From Locusta migratoria (lineage: Eukaryota > Arthropoda > Insecta > Orthoptera > Acrididae), in NCBI GenBank assembly GCA_026315105.1, contig CM048745.1, forward strand, positions 154,835,323-154,899,322: a stretch of 64,000 nt of DNA. Direction: 5' to 3'. This document shows positions 41,315 to 52,586 of the stretch, piece after piece. The translations under genes and the position numbers were made by a program. Positions within the stretch are counted from its first letter, which is position 1. The number at the start of each line of letters is the position of its first letter. The notes under the pieces are model-generated. The model was given only the letters and a program-made list of their open reading frames with translations. It ran no database searches and was not told where the DNA came from.

Positions 41315-41755
41315 AAATCGCAATTTGCGATCAGTTATGGCTTGACTGTACTAGGTTTAGATCGAATACCAAAGTGCGGCGAACGAAAATTTGTGCCCGG
41401 CCGGGATTCGAACCCGGGATCTCCCGTTTACTAGGCAGACGCGTCGACCACTCCGCCACCGAGGATACAGTGACCAGCCTCACTGCAGAGGACTCTTCCC
41501 TGCACGTCTCCCGCCACACCTAAATAGACTGTGGTTATAGGAAAGAGACAGCGTGGCGAATGGAGATTTGGGTGTGGCGGGAGACGTGCAGGGAAGAGTC
41601 CTCTGCAGTCGGGCTGGTCACTGTGTCCTCGGTGGCGGAGTGGTCAACGCGTCTGCCTAGTAAGCAGGAGATCCCGGGTTCGAATTTTCAGTCGCCGCAC
41701 TTTGGTATTCCATCTAAACCTAGTACAGTGAAGCCATAACTGATCGCAAATCACG
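41315..41755. repeat. Hairpin of two inverted tRNA-Thr-like SINE copies
   Basis: Arms about 41315-41522 and 41565-41755 are near-identical reverse complements. Each holds a tRNA-like head (41392-41462 minus; 41627-41697 plus) with anticodon loop CTAGTAA (AGT, Thr) and GGGTTCGAAT. In the right copy the last part of the T arm is changed (ttcagtcgcc). The arms also include the same non-tRNA flanks, so a longer unit was inverted and duplicated. Confidence 0.75.
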
Positions 41756-41843
41756 GTTTATTTCAATAATCAAAAAGTTTATAAAACTAGGTTAGTGAAC
41801 ACAGAATCATATCTTGGGTGAGTTGCTGTATTACATAACAAGG

Positions 41844-42047
41844 CCGCGCGGGAGTAGCCGAGCGATCTGGAGTGCCACGTTGAGCATCACGCGTCCTCCC
41901 GTGTCGGAGGTTGGAATCCTCCCTCGGGTATGGATGTTTGTGTTGTCTTTAGCATAAGCTAATTCATAAGTAGTTTGTAAGTTTAGGGACTGATGACCCC
42001 ACAGCTAAGTCACATAAGCTTCACAAACATTTGAACTTTTTTTTTTA
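41844..42047 (+). mobile_element. SINE type 3
   Basis: Full length with T-run end. The 11-bp duplication acataacaagg (41833-41843 and 42048-42058) fixes the ends. Confidence 0.9.
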
Positions 42048-42107
42048 ACATAACAAGGAAAACTCCGGATCGTATTTCCTAACACTTAGTGGTATGTAGG
42101 TCCAATG

Positions 42108-42271
42108 GATGGCCTGTCGAACGCGCGATTGTTTGCCGTCAAAGATTCGAGTTCTCCCTCTGGCAAGGGTGTGTGTTGTCCTTAGCATAAGTCAGGTTAA
42201 GTAGTTTGTAGGCCTTCAAAAATAACACAGATCAAAGGGAGGTGGCCAGGAAGAAGATGTGCAAAACGTGA

Positions 42272-42333
<62 letters not shown>

Positions 42334-42340
42334 CAGTAAA
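42108..42340 (+). mobile_element. Degenerate SINE head (42108-42212) and microsatellites
   Basis: gattcgagttctccct and a short body to gtttgtaggcc; both ends are lost. Then a TA run (about 42277-42312) and a GA run (42313-42332). Confidence 0.6.
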
Positions 42341-42367
42341 CAATTGAGAAATAATTAAGAGAAGGGG

Positions 42368-42557
42368 GCCGCGGTGGAGTAGCCAAGCGGTCTAAAGCGT
42401 CTCGCTGCGGAGCGCGCGGTTGCTCGCCGTGGAGGTTCGAGTCCTCCCTGGGGCATGGGTATGTGTGTTTGTCCTTAGGTTAGTTTACCTAGGTTTAAGT
42501 AGTTTGTAAGGCACGCAGTTTGTTCCGATAGATTTACAGACATTTGAACAGTTTGAA
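42368..42557 (+). mobile_element. SINE type 2 with small internal deletion
   Basis: Standard head; the body lacks about 20 bases between tttgtaag and cacgcagttt. Confidence 0.88.
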
Positions 42558-42625
42558 GGGAAGGAGAGTGAATCTGTAGTCCTGCTGTTGGACTACAAAG
42601 GGGAGATTGGTGTTCAAATCAAATA

Positions 42626-42832
42626 TACAAATGTTTGTAAACCTGGTAAACCTGTTGGATCAAACTCGTGTAGTCATCAGTCCTTAGATTTACAAACTAC
42701 TGAAACTAATGAACACTAAGAACAACGCAAATACACACCAATGCCCGAGGGAGGACTCTAACCTCCGGCAAGAACGGTCGCCCAGTCCGTAGCATGACGC
42801 CTTAGACCACGTAGCCATTCAGCGCAGCGGGA
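42626..42832 (-). mobile_element. SINE type 3, minus strand, diverged
   Basis: Body caaatgtttg..catcagtccttag and a head with several changes at the B box (ggactctaacc). Older than its neighbours. Confidence 0.75.
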
Positions 42833-42839
42833 AGACCAG

Positions 42840-43127
42840 ATCCTCGTCTACGTGCGACGGAATGGATTAAGACGACCAATTAGTTCTAGCCACAACACTG
42901 TCCCGTCGACAGCGTGATCAGTAGAAACGGAACTCACGCTCAGGTTTTTATGGAAGGATCGGAGAGGAAATCGGGCGTGCCCTTTCAAAGGAACCATCCC
43001 GGCATTTGCCTGGAGTGATTTAGGGAAATCACGGAAAACCTAAATCTGGATGGCCGGATGTGGATTTGAACCACCGTCCCCACGAATACGAGCCCAGTGT
43101 TTTACCACTGCGCCACCTCGCTCGGTC
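42840..43127 (-). mobile_element. tRNA-derived SINE, type 6, minus strand
   Basis: In reverse: gaccgagcgaggtggcgcagtgg head, GGTTCAAATCC B box, then ccatccagatttaggttttccgtgatttccctaaatc and ccgggatggttcctttgaaagggc. I recognise this conserved body as a SINE found widely in insects. It shares nothing with the type 1-3 body. Confidence 0.7.
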
Positions 43128-43317
43128 ACGAAACTAGGATGGCAGTACACTGCATGTATTGACTGTAATTTTTGCATATCTCTATTACATATTTATGTAA
43201 AGGGTGAAAACGGGTAGCATCATGCTGTTGCGACACTTTGTGTGCCTTCGTACTATGTGATTTACATACTAGAACCAATCTATAGTGTGAAAATTGCGAC
43301 GAGTATAGAAAGAAAAC

Positions 43318-44545
43318 AAACATGTAGAATTTTGGAACATGTATTATGTTCGAATATAATGACATTTCTCGAGACTAGGAATCTGCTCTGTAGGAATCAG
43401 CATGGGTTTCGAAAAAGGCAGTCGTGTGAAACCCAGCTCGCGCTATTCGTCCACGAGACTCAGAGGGCCATGGACACGGGTTCTCAGGTAGATGCTGTGT
43501 TTCTCGACTTCCGCAAGGCGTTTGATACAGTTCCCCATAAATGTTTAATGAACAATGTAAGAGCATATGGTCTATCAGACCAATTGTGTGATTGGATTGA
43601 GGAGTTCCTAGATAACAGAATCATTCTCAATGGAGAGAAGTCTTCCAAAGTAAGAGTGATGTCAGGTGTGCCACAGAGGAGTGTCGTGGGTCCGTTGCTG
43701 TTTACGATATATATAAATGACCTTGCGGATAACATCGGAAGTTCACTGAGGCTTTTTGCGGATGATGCGGTAGTAAAATTGTATTGAGATGCAGGAGGAT
43801 CTGCATAGAATTGACGCATGGTGCAGGGAATGGCAACTAAAGCTCAATGTAGACACGTGTAATGTGCTGCGAATACATAGAAAGATCCTTTATCATTTAG
43901 CTACACTATAGCAGGTCAGCAACTGGAAGCAGTTAATTCCATAAATGATCTGGGAGTAGTAATTAGGAGGGTTTTGAAATGGAACGACCATATAAAATCA
44001 ATCGTCGGTAAAGCAGATGCCAGATTTAGATTCATTGGGAGGATTCTAAGGAAATGCAGTCCGAAAACAAAGGAAGTAGGTTACAGTAAACTTGTTCGCT
44101 CACAGCTTGAATACTGCTCACCAGTGTGGGATCCGTACCAGGTGGGATTGATAGAGGAAGTGGAGAAGATCCAACGGAGAGCAGGGCGCTTCGTTACAGG
44201 ATCATTTGGTAATCGTGAAAGCGTTACGGAGATGATTGCTAAACTGCAGTGGAAGACTCTGCAGGAGACACGGTCTGTCGCTCGGTACGGGCTTTTGTTG
44301 AAGTTTCAAGAACTTACCTTTACTGAGGAGTCTAGCAGTATATTGCTCCCTCCTACGTATATCTCGCGAAGAGATCGTGAGGATAAAATCAGCGAGATTA
44401 GAGCCCACACCGAGGCATACCAACAATCCTTCTTTCCGCGAACCATACGTGACTGGAATAGGAGGGAAAATTGATAGTGGTACTCAAGGTACCCTCGGGT
44501 GGCTTGTGGAGTAAGGTTGTAGATGTAGAAGTAGATGTTAGTACC
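43318..44545 (+). mobile_element. CR1-like LINE, 5'-truncated, related to but distinct from the full-length copy
   Basis: Reverse transcriptase from CRILEHVLCSN through LDFRKAFDTVP, SGVPQRSVVGP (Q-R for Q-G) and FADDAVV, broken by a stop at 43785-43787 and frame changes, then reopened (43974-44474) through RFRFIGRILRKC, CSPVWDPYQVGL and SFFPRTIRDWNR. The 3' end has the GTAGATGTAGAAGTAGATG tail. The protein differs clearly from the 33-37 kb copy, so it is another subfamily. Confidence 0.88.
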
Positions 44546-44582
44546 CGAATGGTCAGTTTTCTATGAACCTGAATGGGGAATC

Positions 44583-44776
44583 AAATGTTCAAATGTTTTT
44601 AAAGTTAATGGGGCTTAACTGTGGGGTCATCAGTCCCTAAACTTACAAACTACTTATGAAGTAGCTTATAATAAAGACGGCACAAACATTCATACCCGAG
44701 GGGGTATTCGAACCACCGAAGGGGAACGGCCTTGTGCATCGGAGCATAGCGCCTCAATGCGCTCGGCCGCGGCAGT
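44583..44776 (-). mobile_element. SINE type 3, minus strand
   Basis: Body tgttcaaatg..gtccctaaact, B-box region gtattcgaacc, head ggggaacggccttgtgcatcggagc, ending ctcggccgcgg. Confidence 0.85.
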
Positions 44777-45459
44777 GGGGTATCTATCAGCTTCTGATAA
44801 AATAGTTAGAACCAAATAAGTGAAACCCATCCTAGGAACTGTCGTTGCGAAGTTCAAATTTGGAGCACGTTTATCTACGTCTATAACAATCTATTCCAAA
44901 GATCGACTGCGAAAGGGCCTCTTTAGAGAATGATCCTCGCAATTCTTCGCGTTGCTTGCGCAACACTTTCCATGCACTTTCAAAGAAAGAATGTTCACCG
45001 TAAGATGGACCACCAGCGCTCGACTGACGTGGAGCTGCCAGGAATGCAGACCTCTACTGCTTCCGGCAGGGATTCCGTCCACGTTACGGCATGCGCAGTG
45101 GAACGCATGCTGCTGAAATCAATTTCTATTACTGCGGACAGACCGCTGTAAAATATGTTTCCTTGCATTTTGGTTGCGTAACACCACACATTCGAAGCGA
45201 TGGGTGTACTTTTAGTACGACTTTAGGCTCACATAGACTGCCAGAAATAAGAATTAGTACAGCCTCTTAAAGTTTTCGAATTCACTCAAGAGTTACAGCT
45301 CAAACAGTGAATATGGAATACACGAAATGATTACATTTACTGATGACTAGCTCAGCGGCACTGAGGTACCAGGTGTCCATCCATGTTGAAAGACCTACAT
45401 TAGCACGCTTTAGTAGGTTTTTGACAGTGATGACCACCTTCAGAAACCTTACTGTCCTA
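44777..45459. other. Unassigned sequence
   Basis: No recognised features; the short frames on both strands at 44890-45190 overlap each other. Confidence 0.4.
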
Positions 45460-46212
45460 GTATTAGTGATTGGAGAAAAGCGCACGTGACTCCCGTTTAT
45501 AAGAAACGAAAGAGAACCGACCCACATAATTACAGGCCAATATTGTTGACATCAGTTTCCTGTTGAATTTTGGAGCATATTCTCAGTTCGAATATAGTAA
45601 ATTTCCTTCAAACGGACAAGCTTCTTTCTTTGAATCAGCACGGATTTAGGAAACATCGTTCATGTGAAACTCAGCTTGCCCTTTTCTCACATGACATCTT
45701 GCGAGCCATGGATGAAGGGCAACAGGCGGATTGTGTTTTTCTCGACTTCAAAAAGGCGTTCGACGCGGTGCCACACTGCAGACTGCTAACGACGATACGA
45801 GCTTATGGAATAGGTTCACAGATTTGTGACTGGCTGGAAGACTTCCTAAGTAATAGAATGCAGGACGTTGTTCTCGAAGGCGAGTGTTCATCAGAAACGA
45901 GTATATAGTCAGGCGTGCCCCAAGGGAGTGTGATAGGGCCGCTATTATTTTCTATCTATATAAATGATCTGCTGGACAGAGTAACTTGTAGTTTGCGGCT
46001 GTTTGCTGATGATGCTGTGGTGTATGCGAGGGTGTCGTCTTTAACTGACTGTAATAGCATACAGGATGACTTAGACAAAATTTCTAGTCGGTGCGAAGAA
46101 TGGGAGCTAGTTCTCAATGTAGAAAATGTAAGGTGATGCGCATGAGTAGGAAAAACAATCCCATAATGTTCTAACACAGCATCAGTAGTGACCTGCTCGA
46201 TGCAGTCGCTTC
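45460..46212 (+). mobile_element. CR1 LINE fragment of the same subfamily as the full-length copy
   Basis: Very close in sequence to about 35881-36620: SDWRKAHVTPVYKK, QHGFRKHRSCETQL, LDFKKAFDAVPH, SGVPQGSVIGPLL, FADDAVVYARV. Two stop codons (before ILEHI and before SGVPQGS) and a one-base loss near 46127 break it. It lacks both the element's start and its 3' tail, so both ends were lost or the copy was broken later. Confidence 0.88.
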
Positions 46213-46324
46213 GTGTCGCACCTGACACGTTTCAGACTCGCTCAGGTGGCTGTAGCAAGCATGGATGCTTCTCTGTGGCATGGCACCTGCTTGGCCGAGG
46301 TGTGTGGCAGAACGTTGCTATTAA

Positions 46325-47844
46325 CCCTTTCAGACGCAAAATAAATATAATCAATTTTTAAACTTCTTGCTTGTTCTGTTTGGATGTAAATCGTACAGTA
46401 TTATGGAAATTGTGTTAAAAACGTTTTTCATGCAATATTTCAGCGGGTACAGGGTGGTTTCAAATGAAAGCACTGCACATTAAACGCGGTGGTTTTAAAT
46501 GAAAACCACCACCATTAAACTTCATTACTTTCCAGGATAGTGCACGAAACAGTTCCTTCGTGCTGATAGACACAAGTTAGAGGTGAGTCAATTGTTGATA
46601 CTAATGTGACAACACATTTGTCTTTCCATTTTATACGTGCAATCCCATCAGAACGAACTGACTTTTCACCTTCTCCTCTTTGCAACTCTTTGTCCGGTTT
46701 CAGAGGAGGAAGTCCTTTTCTGTGAATTCTAATAGTAACACAGGCTAGGATTCCATCAAGTTTTAGTTTCTAAAAAAGTGGAACACTAGTAACAAATTAT
46801 CTAAATATATGTGATATCTTTGTCTTATAAGCCTTCATGCATCACAAGTAATTTATTCTAAGAGACACGCCAGAACGTCCTCATGCTTTAATCTGCGAGA
46901 AAACATTTCGTGAAACTGAAATAAAATACGACGAGCTTCAGCCACAGTGGTTTCAAATGAAACCACCTTAGTAATTACGAAAAAAGTACATGATTTTAAT
47001 TATCATCGAAATACATATAGCATGTACTTATACAAGAAAGTATTATGAATTTCTTCCATGTGTGAAACTTATATTTCAAAGACAAATTCATTCATAAGAG
47101 AACCAGCACACCACATACAATAATAGCACTTATACTTGAATTGTCAACTGCAATAACTTGACAGATATTAATGTAGTTCATATTTTCCTTGCGAATGTGC
47201 AGGGCCGTTGGTTCAGAGCACTAAAGAATAGAATATTACATGAATTTTTTTCTAACTCCATTGCCACCCGTAACTTCATCCAAGTAGTAGCCGCAGTTTC
47301 AGCCGGTTTGGTCTGGTCAGCATACACGCCCAGGCCACGACCCGACCACGTGAACGCCTCTCAGCTACTACATAAGCAGAATCGTGAGCCTACCATTCGC
47401 CAGCTTCACGGTCTGACTGGAAGGAACCAACGGCAGGCCGAGGAGAGCACCACGTGATGCTCTGAGCAAGCGTCTCTGGGCCGCAGCCCCGAAGGCGACG
47501 CGCTCTTCCTCTCTGGCTTCCGATATGTTCAGATGCACAGTGTTTCTCCCTTCGCGCCTAATGGCGCTTCCTCCGCCACCTGACTTGCTGCTCTGAGCCA
47601 GCGGCGACCTCCCTGGTGCCTATGTAGACCAACTACTTGAATAAACAATGTCTTACTCAAGTATTTTTCATTCATAATCCGAAGAGACTCCCCTACCTCG
47701 CCTAACCACTCCCTGCCATCCTGTACACTAAACTGCAGCACCATCTATGTCCAGAGGCGTGGCTACGAGGATAGAAACTGTGCTCTTGCCACAAAATCAA
47801 AATATCACGCGTGGCTTCAAATGAAACCACATCGCCACAAGGGG
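46325..47844. mobile_element. piggyBac-like non-autonomous element with repeated palindromes
   Basis: TTAA at 46321-46324 and 47845-47848, with ends CCCTTTCAGACGC and, inverted, CCCCTTGTGGCG. Four copies of a 20-base palindrome close to GTGGTTTCAAATGAAACCAC lie at 46454, 46489, 46947 and 47811. No transposase is recognised inside; the 99-codon frame at 47158-47457 has no motif. Confidence 0.55.
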
Positions 47845-48035
47845 TTAAAGGGTACAAACAGGCGGACTCTGGTAGCTATGTCCATACGCTGTGTGTCGGC
47901 GGACGACGCTGAAACCCTTATCAGCACGTCTACTATCCTCCATGTGGCATCTGCCGTCATAGGATCAAAATCCACGTAATCTATAATTTTCAAAATAAAA
48001 AGCCAAGATCGCACCTTAATGATTTATTAAATGAC

Positions 48036-48061
48036 GACCGGTTTCGGTGCACTTGTGTCAG
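48036..48061 (-). ncRNA. Decayed hammerhead-like motif, left arm of palindrome
   Basis: In reverse CTGACAC..CACC-GAAACCGGTC. It keeps GAA, the ACCGGT palindrome and the cleavage-site C; the second half of the core box is changed. Confidence 0.45.
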
Positions 48062-48405
48062 TATTTTGTAAGCTGTCATGTTTCAACTTGTGTATTTTTA
48101 TATAGTGACTAATGCAATGTTTGCACTTGTTATTTTATACCCAATTTTTCTTTTAATAAGATGACAAATCTTAACATGTATGGAGACCAAATGTTCAAAT
48201 GTTTGTATAGCTTCATGGGACGTAGACTACGGGCCCCGTAGTTAAGTCCCATAAGCTATACAAACATTTGAACATTTGGTCTCATACATGTTATAAGATT
48301 GTCATCTTATTAAAAGAAAAATTGGGTATAAAATAACAAGTGCAACATTGCACTTAGTCACTATATAAAAATACACAAGTTGAAAACATGACAGCTTACA
48401 AAATA

Positions 48406-48433
48406 CTGACACAGTGCACCGAAACCGGCCGTC
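48406..48433 (+). ncRNA. Decayed hammerhead-like motif, right arm of palindrome
   Basis: CTGACAC..CACC-GAAACCGGCC, the mirror of the left-arm motif. The helix III palindrome is broken here (CCGGCC), showing independent mutation of the arms. Confidence 0.4.
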
Positions 48434-48485
48434 ATTTAATAAATTGTTAGTGTGCGATTTTGGCTTTTTATTTTGAAAACTATGA

Positions 48486-49410
48486 AACGATCAGATTGCC
48501 TCCAAACCCGACTATGTCAGGTAATCCACGTCATCTTTCCACGGGCACAATTTTTCTGCGGCAGCGTAATGTTAGTGCTATGTATACAGAGTGCTGTAAG
48601 AGATCAGCACAGATGAAACAGAGAGCAATAAGTCGGCTTGTCGATGCTGAGCGCCTCGCCTCTTTCTCAGTGTGCAGCTGGAAACCTAGACGGAGGCTTG
48701 TCTTTCCGGCAGACCGCACGCGAGCTGTGGTGGTGGTTTCGCGCAGCCCAGCCACGCCTCTCGCTGACCGCGTCACGATGACAGCCGGCTGCCACAGCGC
48801 GGCGGTAGGTGGCAGGAATATCCGATTGAGCAGGGTACAAATGTATCACGTGACACATCGAAACCGGAAGGTAGCTGCATATCGCTGAATGCAAGCGTCG
48901 GCGTTCACACGAAGGAGGGTACAATACAGGGAGACAACCTGCTAGCGTCTAAATACAGCTGTATATGTTCAGCTCATTTCCGCGAAGTAGATATTGATAA
49001 GACTATCGTTGTCTCGTGTTTGAATATGTGACGGTGTAGTGCCTGCCGCCATTTTCAGCTTACATGCACTCTTTACGCGGTGTGGGATAATTCCCAGTTA
49101 GAGTGAATTGGAAAATGGTTTGCCGTTTTGTAGAGAATTCTGTTTGCTAGCTACTGAGCGGCCAAGGGTATATACAAGAACCTGTCAACCAGTGATCAGT
49201 AACTGTATCAATTATTTACTTCATGTTCAGCAACAAAAAGTATTCTAGTAATTCTATAGTATTGAGCTAATATTATTTGAAAACCGAATCCTATAGAAAC
49301 ACGGGAATACCTTTTTGTGCTTACCATGAAGTATATAATTAATGCTGTTCCTGCTCTATGGTTCACAGGTTCTTGTATGGAACCTTGTCCGACAAGTAAA
49401 TTAGTTACGC
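48486..49410. other. Unassigned sequence
   Basis: The 142-codon plus-strand frame (48460-48888) overlaps two minus-strand frames and has no motif; I do not call a gene. Confidence 0.4.
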
Positions 49411-49475
49411 CGCGGTGGAGTAGCCGAGCGGTCTCGCTGCGGTTGCTCCCCTTGGAGGTTCGAGTCCTCCCTGGG

Positions 49476-49547
<72 letters not shown>

Positions 49548-49564
49548 TTAGGTTAGTTTACCTA
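49411..49564 (+). mobile_element. SINE type 2 with internal deletion and expanded (GT)n
   Basis: TAGCCGAGCGG and GGTTCGAGTCC with about 30 bases missing between them, then a GT run (about 49478-49543), ending at ttagtttacctagg where the duplicated segment begins. Confidence 0.85.
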
Positions 49565-50057
49565 GGCCACTGTTTCAAATTATTTGCTGTTGTGTGACAG
49601 TCAAGACATGGCATGTCACAGCTTATACACGAAACAATGAGCTTTAAGTCACTTCATCTACATCTTTACTCTGCAAAATGTCCAAAATAACGGACACCAC
49701 ACCAATGGAATGAAGTATTTACACGCGAATGTCGCTGGCTTCAATTACTTCCAGAATGAAACTTTCTTCCAGGAGTGCTAGTCTTGCAAGTTTCGCAGGA
49801 GAACGTCTGTGAAGTTTGGAAACTAGGAGGCGAGGTACTGGCGGAAGTAAAGTTGTGAGGCGCCATCATGAGTCGTGTCGGGATAGCTCAGTCGGTAGAG
49901 CGCTTGCCCGCGAAAGGCAAAGGTCTCAGGTTCGAGTCCCGGTTCCGGCACACAATTTTAATCTGCCAGGAGCCGCGGTGGAGTGGCCGAGCGGTCTAAA
50001 GCGTCTCGCTGCGGATCGCGCGGTTGCTCGCCGTGGAGGTTAGAGTCCTCCCTGGGG

Positions 50058-50103
<46 letters not shown>

Positions 50104-50195
50104 TGTTTGTCCTTAGGTTAGTTTACCTAGGCTTAAGTAGTTTGTAAGCTACGGACTGATGACCGCGCAGTATGGTCCGATAGATTTACAAACGT
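49565..50195 (+). repeat. Segment duplicated at 56568-57175, copy 1 (SINE inside SINE)
   Basis: About 497 bases match 56568-57065 with only four or five differences. Contents: unassigned start, the type 4 SINE (49735-49971, head GGGATAGCTCAGTCGG), and a type 2 SINE (49972-50195) inserted at tctgccagga. The type 2 linker is a GT run here, and another GT run cuts off the end. Confidence 0.88.
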
Positions 50196-50869
50196 GTGTG
50201 TGTGTGTGTGTGTGGTGTGTGTGTGTGAAATTAGTTACTCCCGTTCTCATCCTGCACCTGCAAACATAACTGGAAGAGGTAATCACAGCTCTTAGTTTTC
50301 CGCACAAGTCCCTGACCACAGGCTACGAAATTTTGTCACTTCGCCCTTCGAAAGCAAATAGAATTCCCTACAAAACGGCAAACAATTTACCAACGCAACA
50401 AACAGGGAATTAATTCGCGCTAAGTAACATTTCCCATTAGTGCACTAAACGAAACAGTATACAGCCTTGATACGGCCCAATACTTACGGAATGCTTAACA
50501 TCAAAAATCCTTTTGGTTTCTGATGCACATTGAACTTGGAAAATTTGTTAATCTTACGTGTTTTCAGCATTCCCTTACGTCTTCCAAGGTTTGTATGAAT
50601 CCATTCTCCACTTTTCCGGTTTATTTATTTAAGTTAGGGAACAAGTACGCGCCAAAAGCAATGAACTCAATGGTAAATAAATCCTACTTCGGTATGTCAT
50701 TTCCGCTAGTTGTGAGTCACGTAATGCGTTACTCCCCTGCTCAATCCGATATTCCTGCCACAGCCTGCATACAGAAAGCAGCGACAAGCTCTTACCATTG
50801 GTCAGCTGCACGTCACGTGCTACTCGGCAGCCATTACTGGGACAAACTAGCCATTACGACGTGCTATCC
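50196..50869. other. GT microsatellite (50194-50226) and unassigned sequence
   Basis: No gene recognised. The 162-codon frame at 50523-51011 has no motif and runs into the mariner end. Confidence 0.4.
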
Positions 50870-52526
50870 AAAATTTTCGGGACTGGTGCTGCCATCTGTT
50901 GAAAATCTAACTTTTGGACTAATGGTCACCACCACCCTAGAAGTAGGTCCCATCCGGCTTCTGCCACTGTTCAAACGTTTTCTGGAAGTCCTGTTCTTTG
51001 AGGGTGTTTAGCACCGCCAGCGATGCTTCTCGAATTCACTCTAGAGTGTCGAACAGCCAGCCTTTCAACTCGAGTTTCAGTTTTTGGAACAGCGCGAAGT
51101 CGCAAGGTGCCAGATCTGGCAAGTACGGTGGGTGGGGTACAACCGCAAAAAAGGTCCTGGTGAGCAAGGGCGTGTGACAGGGCGCGTTCTCGTGATGCAG
51201 CAGCCAGTTGCCTTGACGCCAAAGTTCGAGCCGCTGTCGCCGCACGTTTTCACGGAGCCGTCGCAAGACATCACAGTAGTACGCGGACTACACTGTTAGT
51301 TGCGTGGGACGAAGTCTGTGGGCACAATTGCCGTGGTATCAATGTTCGTACTCTTCACCTGTCTCGCTACTTTGGGTCTTCGAGAGCCCGGGCTCTTCCA
51401 CTGCCATCATTCTTGCTTTGTCTCTGAGTCATAACTCTAAATCCAGCTCTGGTCGCCGGTCATCTACATCTACATGGAGTTCCGTAAGTAGCCCACGCTA
51501 CAGCGATAAGCGCCGTTGTAATGATTCCCATCCCAGATACTGTATCATTTCCGTAACGCTGTCTCCCTGTATTATGACAATACGTTACGAGCTGCCCTTC
51601 TCTGGACTCTTTCGATGTCCTTCGTCAAACCCACCTGATAAGGATCCCACACTGGGCACCAATACCCCAAAAATGGACGGACAAGCTTACTGAATGCAGT
51701 TTCTTTTGTAGTTCTGTTGCATCTTTTAAGTGTTCTGCCAATAAAACGAAGTCTCTGGTTCGCCTTTCCCACGACATTATATACGTGTTCTTAAGTAATA
51801 GTAATTCCTAGGTATTTTGTGGAGTTTACGGCCTTCACATTCGATTGATTTATCTAGTAAACACAGTTTAACGGATTTCTTTTCGTACTCATGTGGACGA
51901 TTTCACATTTCTCATTGTGAAAATGCGGGACAAGAGGGTTGGAACATGAGATGCGGACTGACGAAGGTCAGTGCACATTTCAGCACGCTGTACCTTCTGA
52001 TTGGCAGTCAAGATCCTTGGCACTAAATTTACGGCGACACGATGCATGCCCAATTCATCAGTCAACATTTGTTTACATAGCCCATAACCAATGCTCACTT
52101 CATCCACAAGGCCTTGAGTGGTTCGACGTCGATCCGCATGAACCAAATGTTGAAGTTTCGCTACAATGTCTGGCGTTGTGCGGCTAGCTGGCCTTCCAGT
52201 GTGAGCATCAACTTCGACGTTTGTACGGCCGACCCCGAAGCGAGCATGCCACTCAACACTTCTTGAATCGTCTACAAGGGTCTCCGTAGCACTTTACCCG
52301 AGATTGGTACAGAATTTAATACACACACGCTGTTCTGTTCGCGGATCCATCATAAAATCGCCACACACCAAACACAGAGTATTACGGAAATCACAGTGAC
52401 ACGCAACACGTGCTCCCAGCTGAATGCCACTCTACACACTGGCTCATCTGATATGCAGCTCTCGCCACTTGACGGTGCAAAATTCTACTACTCCTACTTT
52501 CCAGATGGCACCACCAGTCCCGAAAA
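50870..52526 (-). mobile_element. Mariner element, dead, interrupted by a CR1 fragment
   Basis: Inverted ends share aattttcgggactggtg-tgccatctg (50872-50898 and, inverted, about 52500-52526). In reverse the transposase reads an N-terminal block (LTDELGMHRVAVNLVPRILT, 51889-52146), LSRIFT, then the LINE insert, then TGDQSWI*SYDSETKQ and HHENAPCH, and YLPDLAPCDFALF. Catalytic set: D in GDQ, E instead of D in HENAP, D in APCD; there are also several stops. About 1.2 kb without the insert, normal for mariner. Confidence 0.85.
51463..51921 (-). mobile_element. CR1-like LINE 3' fragment inserted in mariner
   Basis: In reverse: the segment leading to KYLGI, RLRFIGRTLKRC, CPVWDPYQVGL, ERVQRRAAR, ending with the GTAGATGTAGATG tail at 51463. 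Close to the fragment at 11408-12041. It sits between RIFT and TGDQ of the mariner transposase. Confidence 0.82.
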
Positions 52527-52586
52527 TTAGTTTTGCATTCTACGTCGTATGCACATTGCAGAAATGTAGTAATTTATGATTTACCA

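Larger units (their letters stand above)
47982..48485. repeat. 500-base palindrome: retrozyme-like arms around inverted SINE ends
   Basis: The left half (47982-48233) and right half (48234-48485) are near-perfect reverse complements. From the outside in: tcaaaataaaaagcca, a hammerhead-like motif, about 130 bases of AT-rich arm, then a SINE 3' end in each orientation meeting at ctacgggccccgtag. Either an inverted duplication or two copies inserted head to head. Confidence 0.8.

Noticed and set aside
41627..41697. Possible functional tRNA-Thr(AGT)
   Set aside because: The T arm and acceptor do not close, and the copy sits in a repeated inverted unit; it is a SINE head.
48460..48888. 142-codon open frame
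   Set aside because: Overlapped by two minus-strand frames and no recognisable domain.
49317..49556. Open frame with a long Val-Cys repeat
   Set aside because: It is a SINE head followed by a GT microsatellite read as protein.
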